A stretch of DNA of 64,000 nucleotides from an uncultured Dokdonia sp. (GCF_947492535.1 NZ_CANLNH010000009.1:140626-204625); one strand, 5' to 3'. Shown: positions 49,249-59,692, numbered from the stretch's first letter. The notes: generated by a model not told the origin, from the sequence alone. Made by a program: numbers and translations.

Positions 49249-49620
49249 TTATACATGCTGATCGATGAGTATGGCGTTTCCATCTGGATCCATCAGTACA
49301 ACACTAGCAGGTCCTGTCTTAGTTTCATCTGCTTCGCGTTCTAAGGGGATTCCTTTTTCTTTAAGGTGTTTTTGAATGGTGCGTACGTCATCAAAGTCAT
49401 CTAAAACATTGGCATTTTCATCCCAGCCTGGATTGAATGTCAAAATGTTGTTTTCAAACATCCCTTCAAAAAGTCCGATGAGGGCATTGCCATTTTTCAT
49501 AATGAGATACTTGCGTTCTATATCGCCTGCAAATACTTCAAAGCCTAAATGCTCATAAAAAGCTTTGGACTTATGAATGTCTTTTACACTCAAACTACTT
49601 GAAAAGGCTCCTAGTTTCAT
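49249..49620 (-). CDS. VOC (glyoxalase/bleomycin-resistance) family protein
   Basis: LSVKDIHKSKAFYEHLGFEVFAGD; VVLMDPDGNAILIDQHV. Confidence 0.88.
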   Translation of the reverse strand: MKLGAFSSSLSVKDIHKSKAFYEHLGFEVFAGDIERKYLIMKNGNALIGLFEGMFENNILTFNPGWDENANVLDDFDDVRTIQKHLKEKGIPLEREADETKTGPASVVLMDPDGNAILIDQHV

Positions 49621-50188
49621 ACTTGATAGGTTTAAGATTGTTCTTTAAAAGTAGTGAATTGTTTTGTGAGTATAAGGTTTAAGGTTTAAGGTTTAAGGTC
49701 AGATTAATGTTTTTATATTTTAAACATAACGTATTGTAAACGAATCTAAAAAGTATATCCATTAATAAAACATAAGATTCCCTCCTTCGAGGGAATTATA
49801 AGTTCCTTCCTAAGAAAACTGTATGCTTAACTTGTAGACTTAAAGGTTAGAGATGTTTTACTTGATATACTATGCACATCATATTTCTAAAATAGAGTAT
49901 TGTTCTATTTTAGAGTAGTACTCTATTTTTATTCCCCTTCGGGGCTAAGGGGATTTCATACCTCCCTCGGTCTCTTACTCCAGCAAGTGTCACACTGAGC
50001 TTGTCGAAGTGTTCTAAGCAGAAAAAGTGTTAGGTGATTCATCTCTTTAGTAGCAAACCTTTGTATTTCTATGGTCTGGTGGAGTGCAGTCGAGATCTTT
50101 TTATGAAACGTAGTTATGTCTAATTAAAAAATTGCATTGGGCAACCTTTCTGTTTCTTGTTGCGTCTCTATAAATAAAACTATTTAAT

Positions 50189-51922
50189 ATGAAAATAAGC
50201 CCAAGAAAAATAATTAGTTTACTCCTTTTAGTTTCTCTAAATATTTTCAACACCTTTTCTCAATCGAAAAAAAATAATGTAAAATATATAACTGAATATT
50301 TTCATCAGAGAAATGAAGCAATGACTTTAGTCAAAAATGAAAAATGGCAAGAATCCATTGAAATTTTAAAAAATCTAACTTCTCAATATCAAAATGACGC
50401 TGATTTATTTTATGTATTAGGACTCTCCTATTATCAAGTAGAAAAATATCAAAACGCTATTTCTGCATTAAAAGAGACCCTTGATCTTGGTGGAACTATT
50501 TTAAGAGGAATACCAACAGGGTCAGCACCTTCAAATGATATTATGATAAAAATTGCTAAAGCCTATGCTAAAGATGGAGATAAGGATAATGCTCTGTTAT
50601 GGCTAAAAAAAGGATTTGCATCTCGTTACGACGAAAAACCCTTTTTAATAGGAGATCTTGCTTTTAAAGAGCTTATTAATGACAAAGATTTTTTAGTATT
50701 ATTTGGGAATAATCCTCAAGAAGATATCACAAGAGAAGAAGCCTGGATAAGAGATATAATATATTTAGAAGAACGAATTAACGAGTTACATTTTAGTCCT
50801 AACCACGCCATTTCTAAAACTGAACTATCAAAAAAGATTTTAAATATAAAAACAAATATATCCTCATTACGTGATGAACAAGTAATCGTAGAATTAATGA
50901 AAATTGTTGGTAGTTTAGGTAATGGACATAATTTAATTATTCCAACATCCCCAAACAAAGGAGCCTTAAAGAAACTTCCTGTTCAGTTTTATCAATTTAA
51001 TGACGGATTATTTATTGTCGATGCTGAAATAGGCTTTGAACAATGGATTGGCTATAAAGTACAGTTGATTGAAAATACACCTATAGAAGAAGCACTTCAA
51101 AAAACAAATATTATAAATGCAAGGGATAACGATATGCAAACACTTTGGTTGGGCCCATATTATTTAGGACTCCCAGATGTATTAATGGGTTTAGGAATTA
51201 TTAATAATACCCAGCAAGTAACAATTACTTTGAATGACAAAAATGGAAAGTCTCAAAAAATAATAATGAATCCTGTTTCTTGGAATTTTTCTGACTTTCC
51301 AAAAATGCCAAAACTAAAAGACAAGGAACAACCATTATTCTTATCGAAAACAGAAGACCCATATTGGTATAAATTGATTCCAGAAAATAATAGTATCTAT
51401 GTTCAGTTTAATGTTGTTACACATAAAAAAACACAAACTTTAGAAGGTTTTAATATAGAATTACGTAACCAGACTTCTAAAAATAATGTACAATATTTAA
51501 TTTTAGACTTGAGACATAATCACGGGGGAAATGGTTCTTTATTACCACCAATGTTAAAAACCATTATCAATTTTGAAGTTATGAATCCAGATGGAAAAGT
51601 CTTTGTGTTAATGGGACGAGAAACTTTTTCTGCGGCTCAAAACCTATTAACAGATATTACAAAATACACGAATGCTATCCTTGTTGGTGAACCCAGTGGT
51701 TCAAAACCAAATCATATAGGAGAAGCAGGATGGTTTAAACTACCACATTCAGGGTTAATGGGGCTTATTTCTACACAGTTTCATCAAACATCAAAAGCAG
51801 AAGACAATAGGAATTGGATTACCCCTCATATTCCCATAAGTACATTATCAACCGATTATTTTAATGGAAATGACAAGGCTCTAAATATTATAATGGATGT
51901 AATAAAGTCTTATAAGAACTAG
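50189..51922 (+). CDS. TPR + S41-like protease domain secreted protein
   Basis: Signal peptide; TPR; VQYLILDLRHNHGGNGSLL; FVLMGRETFSAAQN. Confidence 0.75.
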   Translation: MKISPRKIISLLLLVSLNIFNTFSQSKKNNVKYITEYFHQRNEAMTLVKNEKWQESIEILKNLTSQYQNDADLFYVLGLSYYQVEKYQNAISALKETLDLGGTILRGIPTGSAPSNDIMIKIAKAYAKDGDKDNALLWLKKGFASRYDEKPFLIGDLAFKELINDKDFLVLFGNNPQEDITREEAWIRDIIYLEERINELHFSPNHAISKTELSKKILNIKTNISSLRDEQVIVELMKIVGSLGNGHNLIIPTSPNKGALKKLPVQFYQFNDGLFIVDAEIGFEQWIGYKVQLIENTPIEEALQKTNIINARDNDMQTLWLGPYYLGLPDVLMGLGIINNTQQVTITLNDKNGKSQKIIMNPVSWNFSDFPKMPKLKDKEQPLFLSKTEDPYWYKLIPENNSIYVQFNVVTHKKTQTLEGFNIELRNQTSKNNVQYLILDLRHNHGGNGSLLPPMLKTIINFEVMNPDGKVFVLMGRETFSAAQNLLTDITKYTNAILVGEPSGSKPNHIGEAGWFKLPHSGLMGLISTQFHQTSKAEDNRNWITPHIPISTLSTDYFNGNDKALNIIMDVIKSYKN

Positions 51923-52068
51923 GTGTAATAATGTATATGAAAAATACGCTAAAATGGTTATGCGAATTAAAATTACTACATTTTAATTATCTTTAAATCA
52001 AAACGGAAAAACAACGCTAGGCGTACTTTTCATATACAATTCCGTTTTACATCATTAAATAAATCCTA

Positions 52069-52752
52069 ATGAAAAAAATAATTTTAGTATCATTCATCTT
52101 TATGAGTTTCTTATCCTATTCTCAAGATTGGGATTTCGAAAAACCTAATTACAAGAAAATTGAAAAGAATATTAAAAAGAAAAAATCAAATCTCTTCTAC
52201 GAATCTTTGATGAATAGATTCCAAAATGCAGATTCAACAATGACTTTAGAGGAAAAAAGACATTTGTATTACGGGTATCGATTTGATGAAAATTACTCAC
52301 CTTATTCACGTTCTGATTATGGTGATAGTTTAAGAGTTGTATTACAAAAAGAAAAGTTAGACAGTATAGATTTCATTAAAGTAGTAGATTTTACAGATAA
52401 AATGCTTTTAGACAACCCTTTTGATTTGAATGCAATCAATTATCAATTATATTCATTGGAACAAATGGGAAATAAAACGACTTTCAATAAAAAAGTTACC
52501 CAATTAAAAGCTATTGTTGATGCTTTAATGAGTTCCGGTAATGGAACAAGTAAAAAAGAAGCATTTTATGTGATTTACACCTCACATGAATATGATTTGT
52601 TGAATATTCTTGGTTTTCAATTTGGAGGGTCTCAAAGTTTAATTGAACATTATGATTATTTGACTCTTGCTGAAAATGAAGCAAAAATAGAAGGGTTGTA
52701 TTTTGATGTAAGCCCTTGTCTGGATTCGATGGCAACAATATTTAAAAAATAA
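52069..52752 (+). CDS. DUF4919-like secreted protein
   Basis: Signal peptide; YYGYRFDENYSPYSRSD; NPFDLNAINYQLYSLEQMGN. Confidence 0.7.
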   Translation: MKKIILVSFIFMSFLSYSQDWDFEKPNYKKIEKNIKKKKSNLFYESLMNRFQNADSTMTLEEKRHLYYGYRFDENYSPYSRSDYGDSLRVVLQKEKLDSIDFIKVVDFTDKMLLDNPFDLNAINYQLYSLEQMGNKTTFNKKVTQLKAIVDALMSSGNGTSKKEAFYVIYTSHEYDLLNILGFQFGGSQSLIEHYDYLTLAENEAKIEGLYFDVSPCLDSMATIFKK

Positions 52753-52820
52753 AAAGCTGTACATCAATGGTTTCTAAGAAAAGCACTCGTACAGTTCTTT
52801 AAAATAGTTTAACTTTCCAA

Positions 52821-53078
52821 TTAATCCATTCCTAAATCATTTGTAAAAGAATGATGTAGTTTTATTTCTTCTTCAGGGATTCCGATGAGTCTGTTCAATA
52901 GATGTCTGACAATACTAACTATTTCTTCTTTCTCTTTTTTAGAATCGGGTTTTTGGTGTAGATATACATAGTCTACTAACTGTCCTACTGTTGCAATACA
53001 TTCAGCTTCTTCATCTGGAATAGCGATCTCGAAATGTTTTTCTATTTCAACGATCAGTTCTACAGTGTCAAGTCCCAT
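52821..53078 (-). CDS. Permuted acyl-carrier-protein-like protein without the canonical Ser
   Basis: N-terminal [37 protein letters not shown] resembles ACP helix II onward; C-terminal [30 protein letters not shown] resembles the ACP N-terminus. Confidence 0.75.
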   Translation of the reverse strand: MGLDTVELIVEIEKHFEIAIPDEEAECIATVGQLVDYVYLHQKPDSKKEKEEIVSIVRHLLNRLIGIPEEEIKLHHSFTNDLGMD

Positions 53079-53088
53079 ATATCACTAT

Positions 53089-54861
53089 TTAATCCACAAT
53101 CTCCATTTTCTTTAATAAGAAACTTGCATTCATATTTTGGCAGATGCCTTCTTTAAAGGTATAATCAAAATAGAGCTCATCATCTTCAATACGCGCATCA
53201 AAGAAGTAGTTTTTAACTTGTGGTAATTCATTGGCCGCTTCGCATAAACTCAGGTCATGGGTTGCGATAATTCCTGTCGATTTTGAATTGACAAGTTTAT
53301 CTACAAACTTGCGAGAGCCTTTTGCTTTATCGGTGCTATTGGTTCCTTTTAAGATTTCATCTAGGATGATAAAATAACGATCACTTTTAATCTCTTCTAC
53401 AATAAATTTAAGACGTTTGAGTTCGCTAAAAAAGTAACTCTCATCATCTGTTAAGCTATCTGTAGTACGCATGCTTGTGATCAATTTTATAGGCGTATAC
53501 GATGTTTTTTGAGCACATACCGGCAATCCCATATTCCCCATCACAATTTGTAACGCAACGGTACGTAGGAAGGTACTTTTCCCTGCCATATTTGCTCCTG
53601 TGATAATAAAGAACTGTTCTGTATCTATGGTGATATCATTTAAAATTGCTTTGGCGGGATCTAATAACGGATGCGCTGTTTGTGTTGCCTTTAGTGTTAC
53701 TTGCGTATCTGTAATTTCAGGATATTGATGTGTAGGATGGTTAAAATCATAATTTCCTAAGCTATTGTAGGCATCAAAAAAAGCAATGATCTCAAACCAA
53801 ATAGCCACATCATCTTTATGTTTTTGAATCCACGTTTCTATTTGAGAAACAATAAGGATATCCCTTATAAAAAATCCATTAGCAATCACTCCTATTAAGA
53901 TATTATTTCGTTGGTCTAAGGCATCTAAATGTTTTGAAAATGTACGAAGTACATCTGATGACTTTTGGGTGGCATTGATGATTTTTTCTCTCTTCTCTTT
54001 GAGGATATCACTTTCAAAGGTTTGTGCTTCTATTTTAGCTAATAATTTATAATATTGATCAAAGGTGCTTTGTATTTTTCCTGTATGCACGGCGAGCATA
54101 TTGATTTTCTTTACAAACCTTCCTACGATCGCTAGTCCTAGTAAAAACCATCCTATAACAAAACCTCCATGTATCACATTTAGAAAATACAAGACTAGTG
54201 CTACTAGTGATAGGATAGAAAATCCTATCGCTCCTTTTCGTCCGACTTTAGGAATAAAAGAGCTATGTCCTTGTAACCATTGTACTACAGAGGTAGCTGG
54301 AACTTCTGTTTTTACGAGTGCAGCTATGGCAGAAAACTCTTGACGCCATTCTGGAAGGGTGCTCAACTCTTGAATTGCCTGTTGTTTTTGAGGAATTCCT
54401 GTAATCTCATTAGCTTTTGTGATTTCAGCAAGTACGTCTGATCCACTTTCTAATGCGGTTCTATTGAGGTATTGAAAAAACGATCCTCTTCCAAAGAGAT
54501 CAATATCCTGGCTATAAAAATGGTCTGGGTCGTGGTATTTTTCGCCGGAAGGCAAGTCATAAAAATCACGATCTAACACCTTTAATTCCGTATCATTTAT
54601 AGCCACTAATGCTTTTAGCAGATCTCTTTGATATGCAATTTTACCGTGGCGCACGACTAAAAAAACAAATAGTGAAAATTCTACAATGAGAAGACCAATC
54701 ATGAGTCTCCAACTGCCAAATGTTGCGTATATGGTTCCTAAAATCCCAAAAAATAGTAACAAACGTATCGTGCTTGAGAAATTCAATTGTCTTTTAATAC
54801 GTCCAAGGGATTCCTGGTGTATTGCTTTTTGTTTTGTATAAAACTGAGATGGGTTGTTCAT
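53089..54861 (-). CDS. MutS-related DNA mismatch repair family ATPase
   Basis: FFIITGANMAGKSTFLRTVALQIVMG; ESYFFSELKRL; ILDEILKGTNSTDKA; ATHDLSLCE. Confidence 0.9.
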   Translation of the reverse strand: MNNPSQFYTKQKAIHQESLGRIKRQLNFSSTIRLLLFFGILGTIYATFGSWRLMIGLLIVEFSLFVFLVVRHGKIAYQRDLLKALVAINDTELKVLDRDFYDLPSGEKYHDPDHFYSQDIDLFGRGSFFQYLNRTALESGSDVLAEITKANEITGIPQKQQAIQELSTLPEWRQEFSAIAALVKTEVPATSVVQWLQGHSSFIPKVGRKGAIGFSILSLVALVLYFLNVIHGGFVIGWFLLGLAIVGRFVKKINMLAVHTGKIQSTFDQYYKLLAKIEAQTFESDILKEKREKIINATQKSSDVLRTFSKHLDALDQRNNILIGVIANGFFIRDILIVSQIETWIQKHKDDVAIWFEIIAFFDAYNSLGNYDFNHPTHQYPEITDTQVTLKATQTAHPLLDPAKAILNDITIDTEQFFIITGANMAGKSTFLRTVALQIVMGNMGLPVCAQKTSYTPIKLITSMRTTDSLTDDESYFFSELKRLKFIVEEIKSDRYFIILDEILKGTNSTDKAKGSRKFVDKLVNSKSTGIIATHDLSLCEAANELPQVKNYFFDARIEDDELYFDYTFKEGICQNMNASFLLKKMEIVD

Positions 54862-55004
54862 TAAAAGGTATGGGCGTTTTTAATAGTGTAAAAGGTCTGA
54901 ATTTTGTCAAACTGAACTCGTTTCAGTTTCTCACTAGACGAATAACTAATGTAATGAGATTCTGAAATGAATTCAGAATGACCTACTAAATTATTTTCAG
55001 ACAT

Positions 55005-55364
55005 CTATTCTAAATTTTCTAATTCGGCACGGAGTTTTTTTGTCATTTTGCTCACGACAAGATCATAGGAATGATCTATAAGTTCTATAATTAACTGCGG
55101 AGGTAAATCTTGCAACACAAGAGTATTCCAATGTAATTTATTCATATGAAAGGCACCTGTAATACTCCCATCGTATTGTTCTCTTAACTCAGCAGAACGT
55201 TCAGGGTCACATTTTAAATTTATGGCAGCAGGTATATGTTCTAATCCGCTAAGGACAAACATTTTTCCCATTACTTTAAAAACTAAAGTAACCTCATCAA
55301 AAGGGAATTCTTCAGTAACTCCTTTTTTTGCCATACAGTAATTCCGTACATCTTCAATATGCAT
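55005..55364 (-). CDS. MmcQ/YjbR family DNA-binding protein
   Basis: IEDVRNYCMAKKGVTEEFPFDEVTLVFKVMGKMF; NKLHWNTL. Confidence 0.9.
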   Translation of the reverse strand: MHIEDVRNYCMAKKGVTEEFPFDEVTLVFKVMGKMFVLSGLEHIPAAINLKCDPERSAELREQYDGSITGAFHMNKLHWNTLVLQDLPPQLIIELIDHSYDLVVSKMTKKLRAELENLE

Positions 55365-55369
55365 GTGTT

Positions 55370-56326
55370 CTATTTTTTAATTTTATACGCAATTGTAGGG
55401 GCGTCATCTACATAAATCACTAAGGATTGTGCTTTTGTTTTGATAGCGATCATACATTGTAATGCCTTATTTTCTATACTAAAATCAACATTGGTTTTTT
55501 CTCCTCCATCTAGCGTATATGATACGTTCTTGCCTTTGATGCCTTCTAATGAGAAAATAATTCCTTTAGACAATGTTTTAGCTTTTATGATACCACCTAT
55601 CGGACTCACTTGTTGTAGTGTCAGTCGTTTATCGATGAGTAATGGTTGTTTACTAAAAGCTTCTCTTGACAAGCTGACATCCACATACGCATCATCAAAA
55701 ACTTCTGGATAATGATTTTTTATAAAGTGTGCTGGAGGTGTATCATAATAGTCATACGAAGGCGATTTGATAAAGGTGCCATTATATTTTCCTGCGCCCC
55801 AAGTAGGATCTAAAAGCATTGGTTTTTCATCAATAATAGCAATCATCCACATATGATTTTTATCGAAAGGGCGGCCTATGTCTGAAGGTTGTGTTTTTGT
55901 ATCTCCACGTACCACATAGGCTTGTATTCCTAGTAATTCACAGAGACGCTCTAAGGTTAAGGCATATCCTTCACATACAGCGACCCCTTGTTGTAAGGTT
56001 CTCTCAATAATAGCTTCGCGCGTTTCGGCCATTTTTTCATTACGCTCTTCAAGAATACGGTATTGAAATTTATAGGTGTAATATTCCTGAGGATCATAGG
56101 CTACATTATGAATCAGCCATGAGTATCCTGCGCGTACTTGTTCTTTGGGGTTTGTAAAATCATTTTTGATTTGAGTTGCCAGCGCTTGGTCTGAAGCAAA
56201 ACGCTCTGGATAAAAAGATACGGTAGCATCTACCTTTGCATAGTCTTGGCTTAATACTACGGTACTACTCATGAATACCACAAACGCTATAAAAATAGGT
56301 ATGTTATGCTGTAATAATATACGCAT
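55370..56326 (-). CDS. Transglutaminase-like domain protein (secreted)
   Basis: GVAVCEGYALTLERLCELLGI; HMWMIAIIDEKPMLLDPTWGAG. Confidence 0.85.
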   Translation of the reverse strand: MRILLQHNIPIFIAFVVFMSSTVVLSQDYAKVDATVSFYPERFASDQALATQIKNDFTNPKEQVRAGYSWLIHNVAYDPQEYYTYKFQYRILEERNEKMAETREAIIERTLQQGVAVCEGYALTLERLCELLGIQAYVVRGDTKTQPSDIGRPFDKNHMWMIAIIDEKPMLLDPTWGAGKYNGTFIKSPSYDYYDTPPAHFIKNHYPEVFDDAYVDVSLSREAFSKQPLLIDKRLTLQQVSPIGGIIKAKTLSKGIIFSLEGIKGKNVSYTLDGGEKTNVDFSIENKALQCMIAIKTKAQSLVIYVDDAPTIAYKIKK

Positions 56327-56858
56327 GTTCTAATTCTTTAGGGGTTGGTTTTTCAAACCAGGTTTCCATAAATTCTACGTCGGTTTCAGATACTTCAAAT
56401 TGAAACGTTTCTCCTTTCTCTTGATTGCGTTGCATCACACGTTGTTTTCGTGTTTCTAATGGAATATCTAAAAAGTGTAATTGGATGGGGATTTTATACG
56501 CTTTCGCGAAAGCGTAAAAACGATCTCTCCTATCTTTTTTTGCAAATCCAAGGTCTAGAATAGCTGGGGTCTTGGCAACGACCAATTGTTTTACAATCGA
56601 TTGAATCATGGTGTCCGAACGTTCAATGCGTTCTAAAAACCAATCGACGCCGTCTTCTTGGGTTTTATCCTCCAGAAATAGGGTTTTATTCCAATGATCT
56701 ATAGAAAAAATCACGCCTTGCTCTTTATCTCTTAACGAAAGTGCATAGGTAGTTTTACCAGCTCCTGTATTTCCGAGAATCATATGTATCACTAGGGATT
56801 GAGTTTTGGAGGTTCTTCTTGACTTGTTATTTTCAACGCATCGTAATTGAGTTGCCAT
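56304..56858 (-). CDS. AAA family ATPase / P-loop kinase-like
   Basis: MILGNTGAGKTTYALSLRDKE; likely start at internal MILG. Confidence 0.75.
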   Translation of the reverse strand: MATQLRCVENNKSRRTSKTQSLVIHMILGNTGAGKTTYALSLRDKEQGVIFSIDHWNKTLFLEDKTQEDGVDWFLERIERSDTMIQSIVKQLVVAKTPAILDLGFAKKDRRDRFYAFAKAYKIPIQLHFLDIPLETRKQRVMQRNQEKGETFQFEVSETDVEFMETWFEKPTPKELEHAYIITA

Positions 56859-57409
56859 CCAATTGTCTCCACCAACTTTTGAATAAGGATAATCGTATCT
56901 AATGCTTGTTGAGAGGCTTGTTTATACAAGCCACTATTGGGGACTTTATCTATAATATGTTGTTTGGCTTCTTTATTGATTTCGGTGAGGTCTGTACTCG
57001 TCAGCGGATTTGCCCATCCTTCTTTTTTATCATAAAACTTAAAATCGGTTTCTATAGAGAGTAGTTCTGGTGACGGAAAATCATATAGTCTAATGGTTTT
57101 TGTCTCTTCATCTGCTTCCATTTTAATCTTGGTAAGATCAAAACCGATATGTGCTTTGGCATCTATAAGTACTAATGCTTTTTTGGTTCCTAATAGCTTC
57201 TGAATCCATTTATCTTTTAAGCTTTCATAGTGGTAAATCTCTGCAAAATCTCCTTCTACTGTAATAAATTTACATACAGAACGGATGCGTTCCATAAGAA
57301 CCATCGATTGTGAATGTACTTTTGCTTTACTTCCTCGCCTCGCAAAACGTCCATATAAAAAATAAGCTATAATCGCCCCTAAAGCAAGTCCTAAAAATAA
57401 AAACTCCAT
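56792..57409 (-). CDS. DUF4230 domain-containing protein
   Basis: N-terminal TM; VHSQSMVLMERIRSVCKFITVEGDFAEIYHY. Confidence 0.8.
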   Translation of the reverse strand: MEFLFLGLALGAIIAYFLYGRFARRGSKAKVHSQSMVLMERIRSVCKFITVEGDFAEIYHYESLKDKWIQKLLGTKKALVLIDAKAHIGFDLTKIKMEADEETKTIRLYDFPSPELLSIETDFKFYDKKEGWANPLTSTDLTEINKEAKQHIIDKVPNSGLYKQASQQALDTIILIQKLVETIGWQLNYDALKITSQEEPPKLNP

Positions 57410-57568
57410 GATGTAAAGATACTAAATTCCCCCTCTGTCCTATCGGACATCTCCCCCAAAGGGAGAGAGTTATAAAATGTTACTAAAATTCATCTCTTTT
57501 GATTAAAGAACTAGAATAAAGAGAAGAGAAAAGAGATCATAAAAAATGTCTTCATTGTTAGGTAAACA

Positions 57569-57652
57569 TCAAAATCATATCATTTACAAATCTCCGAGAT
57601 GTGTGAATTTAAAGCCTTTTTCATACTTTAAACCATAGCCTAGTATTCTATT
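57569..57652. pseudogene. Duplicated 3' end of the DUF4260 gene
   Basis: Encodes (-) RILGYGLKYEKGFKFTHLGDL*, same peptide as 57856.. with only synonymous changes. Confidence 0.85.
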
Positions 57653-57667
57653 ATATCTTAAAGGAAG

Positions 57668-57834
57668 TTCTTTTCTTTTTTTCATCGCCAAAAAAAGAAA
57701 CAAAAAAGTCTAGGCAGACGAAGCCTTGTCTAAATGTATTGCTCAATTCCTAAATTTCAGAAACTCGCTATGCTCAAAAAGTCTGAAATTTTACGGAATT
57801 TTCACTTCAAATTTTACGACAATCTTTCGATAGG
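57668..57834. repeat. Dispersed repeat of about 165 bp, copy 2
   Basis: See copy 1 at 49050..49214. Confidence 0.9.
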
Positions 57835-57855
57835 CCACTATCAAAACTATATCAT

Positions 57856-58200
57856 TTACAAATCTCCAAGGTGCGTGAATTTAAAGCCTTTTTCATACTT
57901 TAAACCATAACCTAGTATTCTATCAAAAGCAGCGTGTGCAAATAGGATAGTGCCTATAAGCATTAGGATATTATTTTGGAAATAGATTCCTAAAAGGTAG
58001 ATGGCTATTGCTAGTCCTTTATGATGAAAAAGATTGTATGTAAAAGCGCCTATTTTATTCCCAAATGCATAGCCTATCATACCAATATCTGGTGCAAGTA
58101 ATAGTACTAAAAACCACCACCATGCAAAAGGAAGTATACTAAAAAAATAGATTCCTAATCCAAATTGTGCCAGTTCTTCTAGTTTAAGTGTTGTTTTCAT
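57856..58200 (-). CDS. DUF4260 family membrane protein
   Basis: LLAPDIGMIGYAFGNKIGAFTYNLFHHKG; AHAAFDRILGYGLKY. Confidence 0.88.
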   Translation of the reverse strand: MKTTLKLEELAQFGLGIYFFSILPFAWWWFLVLLLAPDIGMIGYAFGNKIGAFTYNLFHHKGLAIAIYLLGIYFQNNILMLIGTILFAHAAFDRILGYGLKYEKGFKFTHLGDL

Positions 58201-58209
58201 AGAAGTGTG

Positions 58210-58629
58210 TTAGTTAATAACCATTGTCTTCGCCCATAAATCACCTACCCGCTGATTATAAGGTGTATTCTTTATCACTATAAAACCAACAAGTCCAAAA
58301 AAGAACATATCTGCTGGATCTAAAAGATGCCTTTTAAACGATTCTAAAAATGTTAGTTTTCTATACTGACCGTTTATAGGAATTGCTTTAAGTCCTACTA
58401 GCAAATTGCCAATGGTAGCCCCTGCAGTTATTTCAATAATTACTGTCATCAGTAACCAAAAACCTATTGGAATTAATGAAAAGGCATCATTTAATTGATT
58501 GTAATCAAAATTTACTTGGATTCCAAGTAGCATCATTGTAAAAAAAGAAAGTGTATAAATAATCGTATAATCTATACCACCTGCAATTATTCTTCTTCCA
58601 ATATGTGGTTTTGTTTCTATAAATGTCAA
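58210..58629 (-). CDS. RDD family membrane protein
   Basis: GRRIIAGGIDYTIIY; GATIGNLLVGLKAI. Confidence 0.85.
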   Translation of the reverse strand: MTFIETKPHIGRRIIAGGIDYTIIYTLSFFTMMLLGIQVNFDYNQLNDAFSLIPIGFWLLMTVIIEITAGATIGNLLVGLKAIPINGQYRKLTFLESFKRHLLDPADMFFFGLVGFIVIKNTPYNQRVGDLWAKTMVIN

Positions 58630-58642
58630 GAGGATTTTTCTT

Positions 58643-59389
58643 TTAAGGTTCTATCTTATACAAAATAGGCTTACTAGGTGTGGCATCATTTTCAAAAGGA
58701 GCAATTTGCAAATTAAGCACGTAACTTCCGTCTTCTATTTGATGTGGCACATAGATCATTTCTGTAATGGTTGCGTCCATACGTATAGTTCCTTTTGTAT
58801 TCCAAAAGGCTTTATGAGCTTTTAGTTCGCCTTCATCTTTCTCACGATCTACACTCGGTGTATCTATAAGAAGGTGCTTTACGCCTATGTTTCTTAAAAA
58901 TATCATGGCTTCTTCTTCTATATACGTCCAATTGGTATGTGACCAATTTTTTGTTTTTTTCTCGTCTATATTCGGAATTGTTCTAATGACTAATGCTTCT
59001 GGTTTTTCACCTTTAAGATCGTATTGTAATTGTTTTTTTGAAATCACAAAATCATCCTCTCTAGATTCGGGTACTACGGTTATTAATTCGGCTACAAAAA
59101 AGAATTGTTTTAGGTGTTCATTAATACTGTATACCTCTTCTGTAATATGACCTACACATTCTGTATGAGTACCATGTGCATGCGGATTAAAGGTGATGGT
59201 ATTAAAATTTACATCACCGCCTTCGCTTACCTTCCCAACCCAATCTTCAGAACGTACAGGTGTAATTTCTGGTTTTTCTAGATACCAAGCCAATGGGTTT
59301 TCTATAGCACTCAATGGTATAGAAATGTCTATGGGTTGTAATAAATCAATAGAGAATGTTTGTTTTTTGTGATGAATGGTTGCTTTCAC
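58643..59389 (-). CDS. Cyclase family protein (kynurenine formamidase-like)
   Basis: NPHAHGTHTECVGHI; HLLIDTPSVDRE. Confidence 0.88.
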   Translation of the reverse strand: MKATIHHKKQTFSIDLLQPIDISIPLSAIENPLAWYLEKPEITPVRSEDWVGKVSEGGDVNFNTITFNPHAHGTHTECVGHITEEVYSINEHLKQFFFVAELITVVPESREDDFVISKKQLQYDLKGEKPEALVIRTIPNIDEKKTKNWSHTNWTYIEEEAMIFLRNIGVKHLLIDTPSVDREKDEGELKAHKAFWNTKGTIRMDATITEMIYVPHQIEDGSYVLNLQIAPFENDATPSKPILYKIEP

Positions 59390-59692
59390 TTGATGGTTTT
59401 ATATATGTATAACTATATGTCTTTAAAGATAAAAAATGTTACACGGTATGATAGCAACTTTTCTAAATATAATTAATACACCTCTTTTATACTTTTAACC
59501 CCTTACGTTATTTGCTTAGGAATTACTATAAGATCGTTTAGACCTATTTCTTGTGACCATCTTTTGATATATGATTTGGATTAAATCCATCCTTGTTGCA
59601 TTCTAAACCCTTCCGTCATTTCCCCTATGGGCAAATGCCACCTTCCCCTTTCTGAGGAAGGAGCAACTATGTATGTTTATTTATTAAGTTGG

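Noticed and set aside
49980-50010. TGTCACACTGAGCTTGTCGAAG-type sequence (also near 2230 and 37107)
   Set aside because: Resembles a common dispersed repeat of flavobacterial intergenic regions; not informative here.
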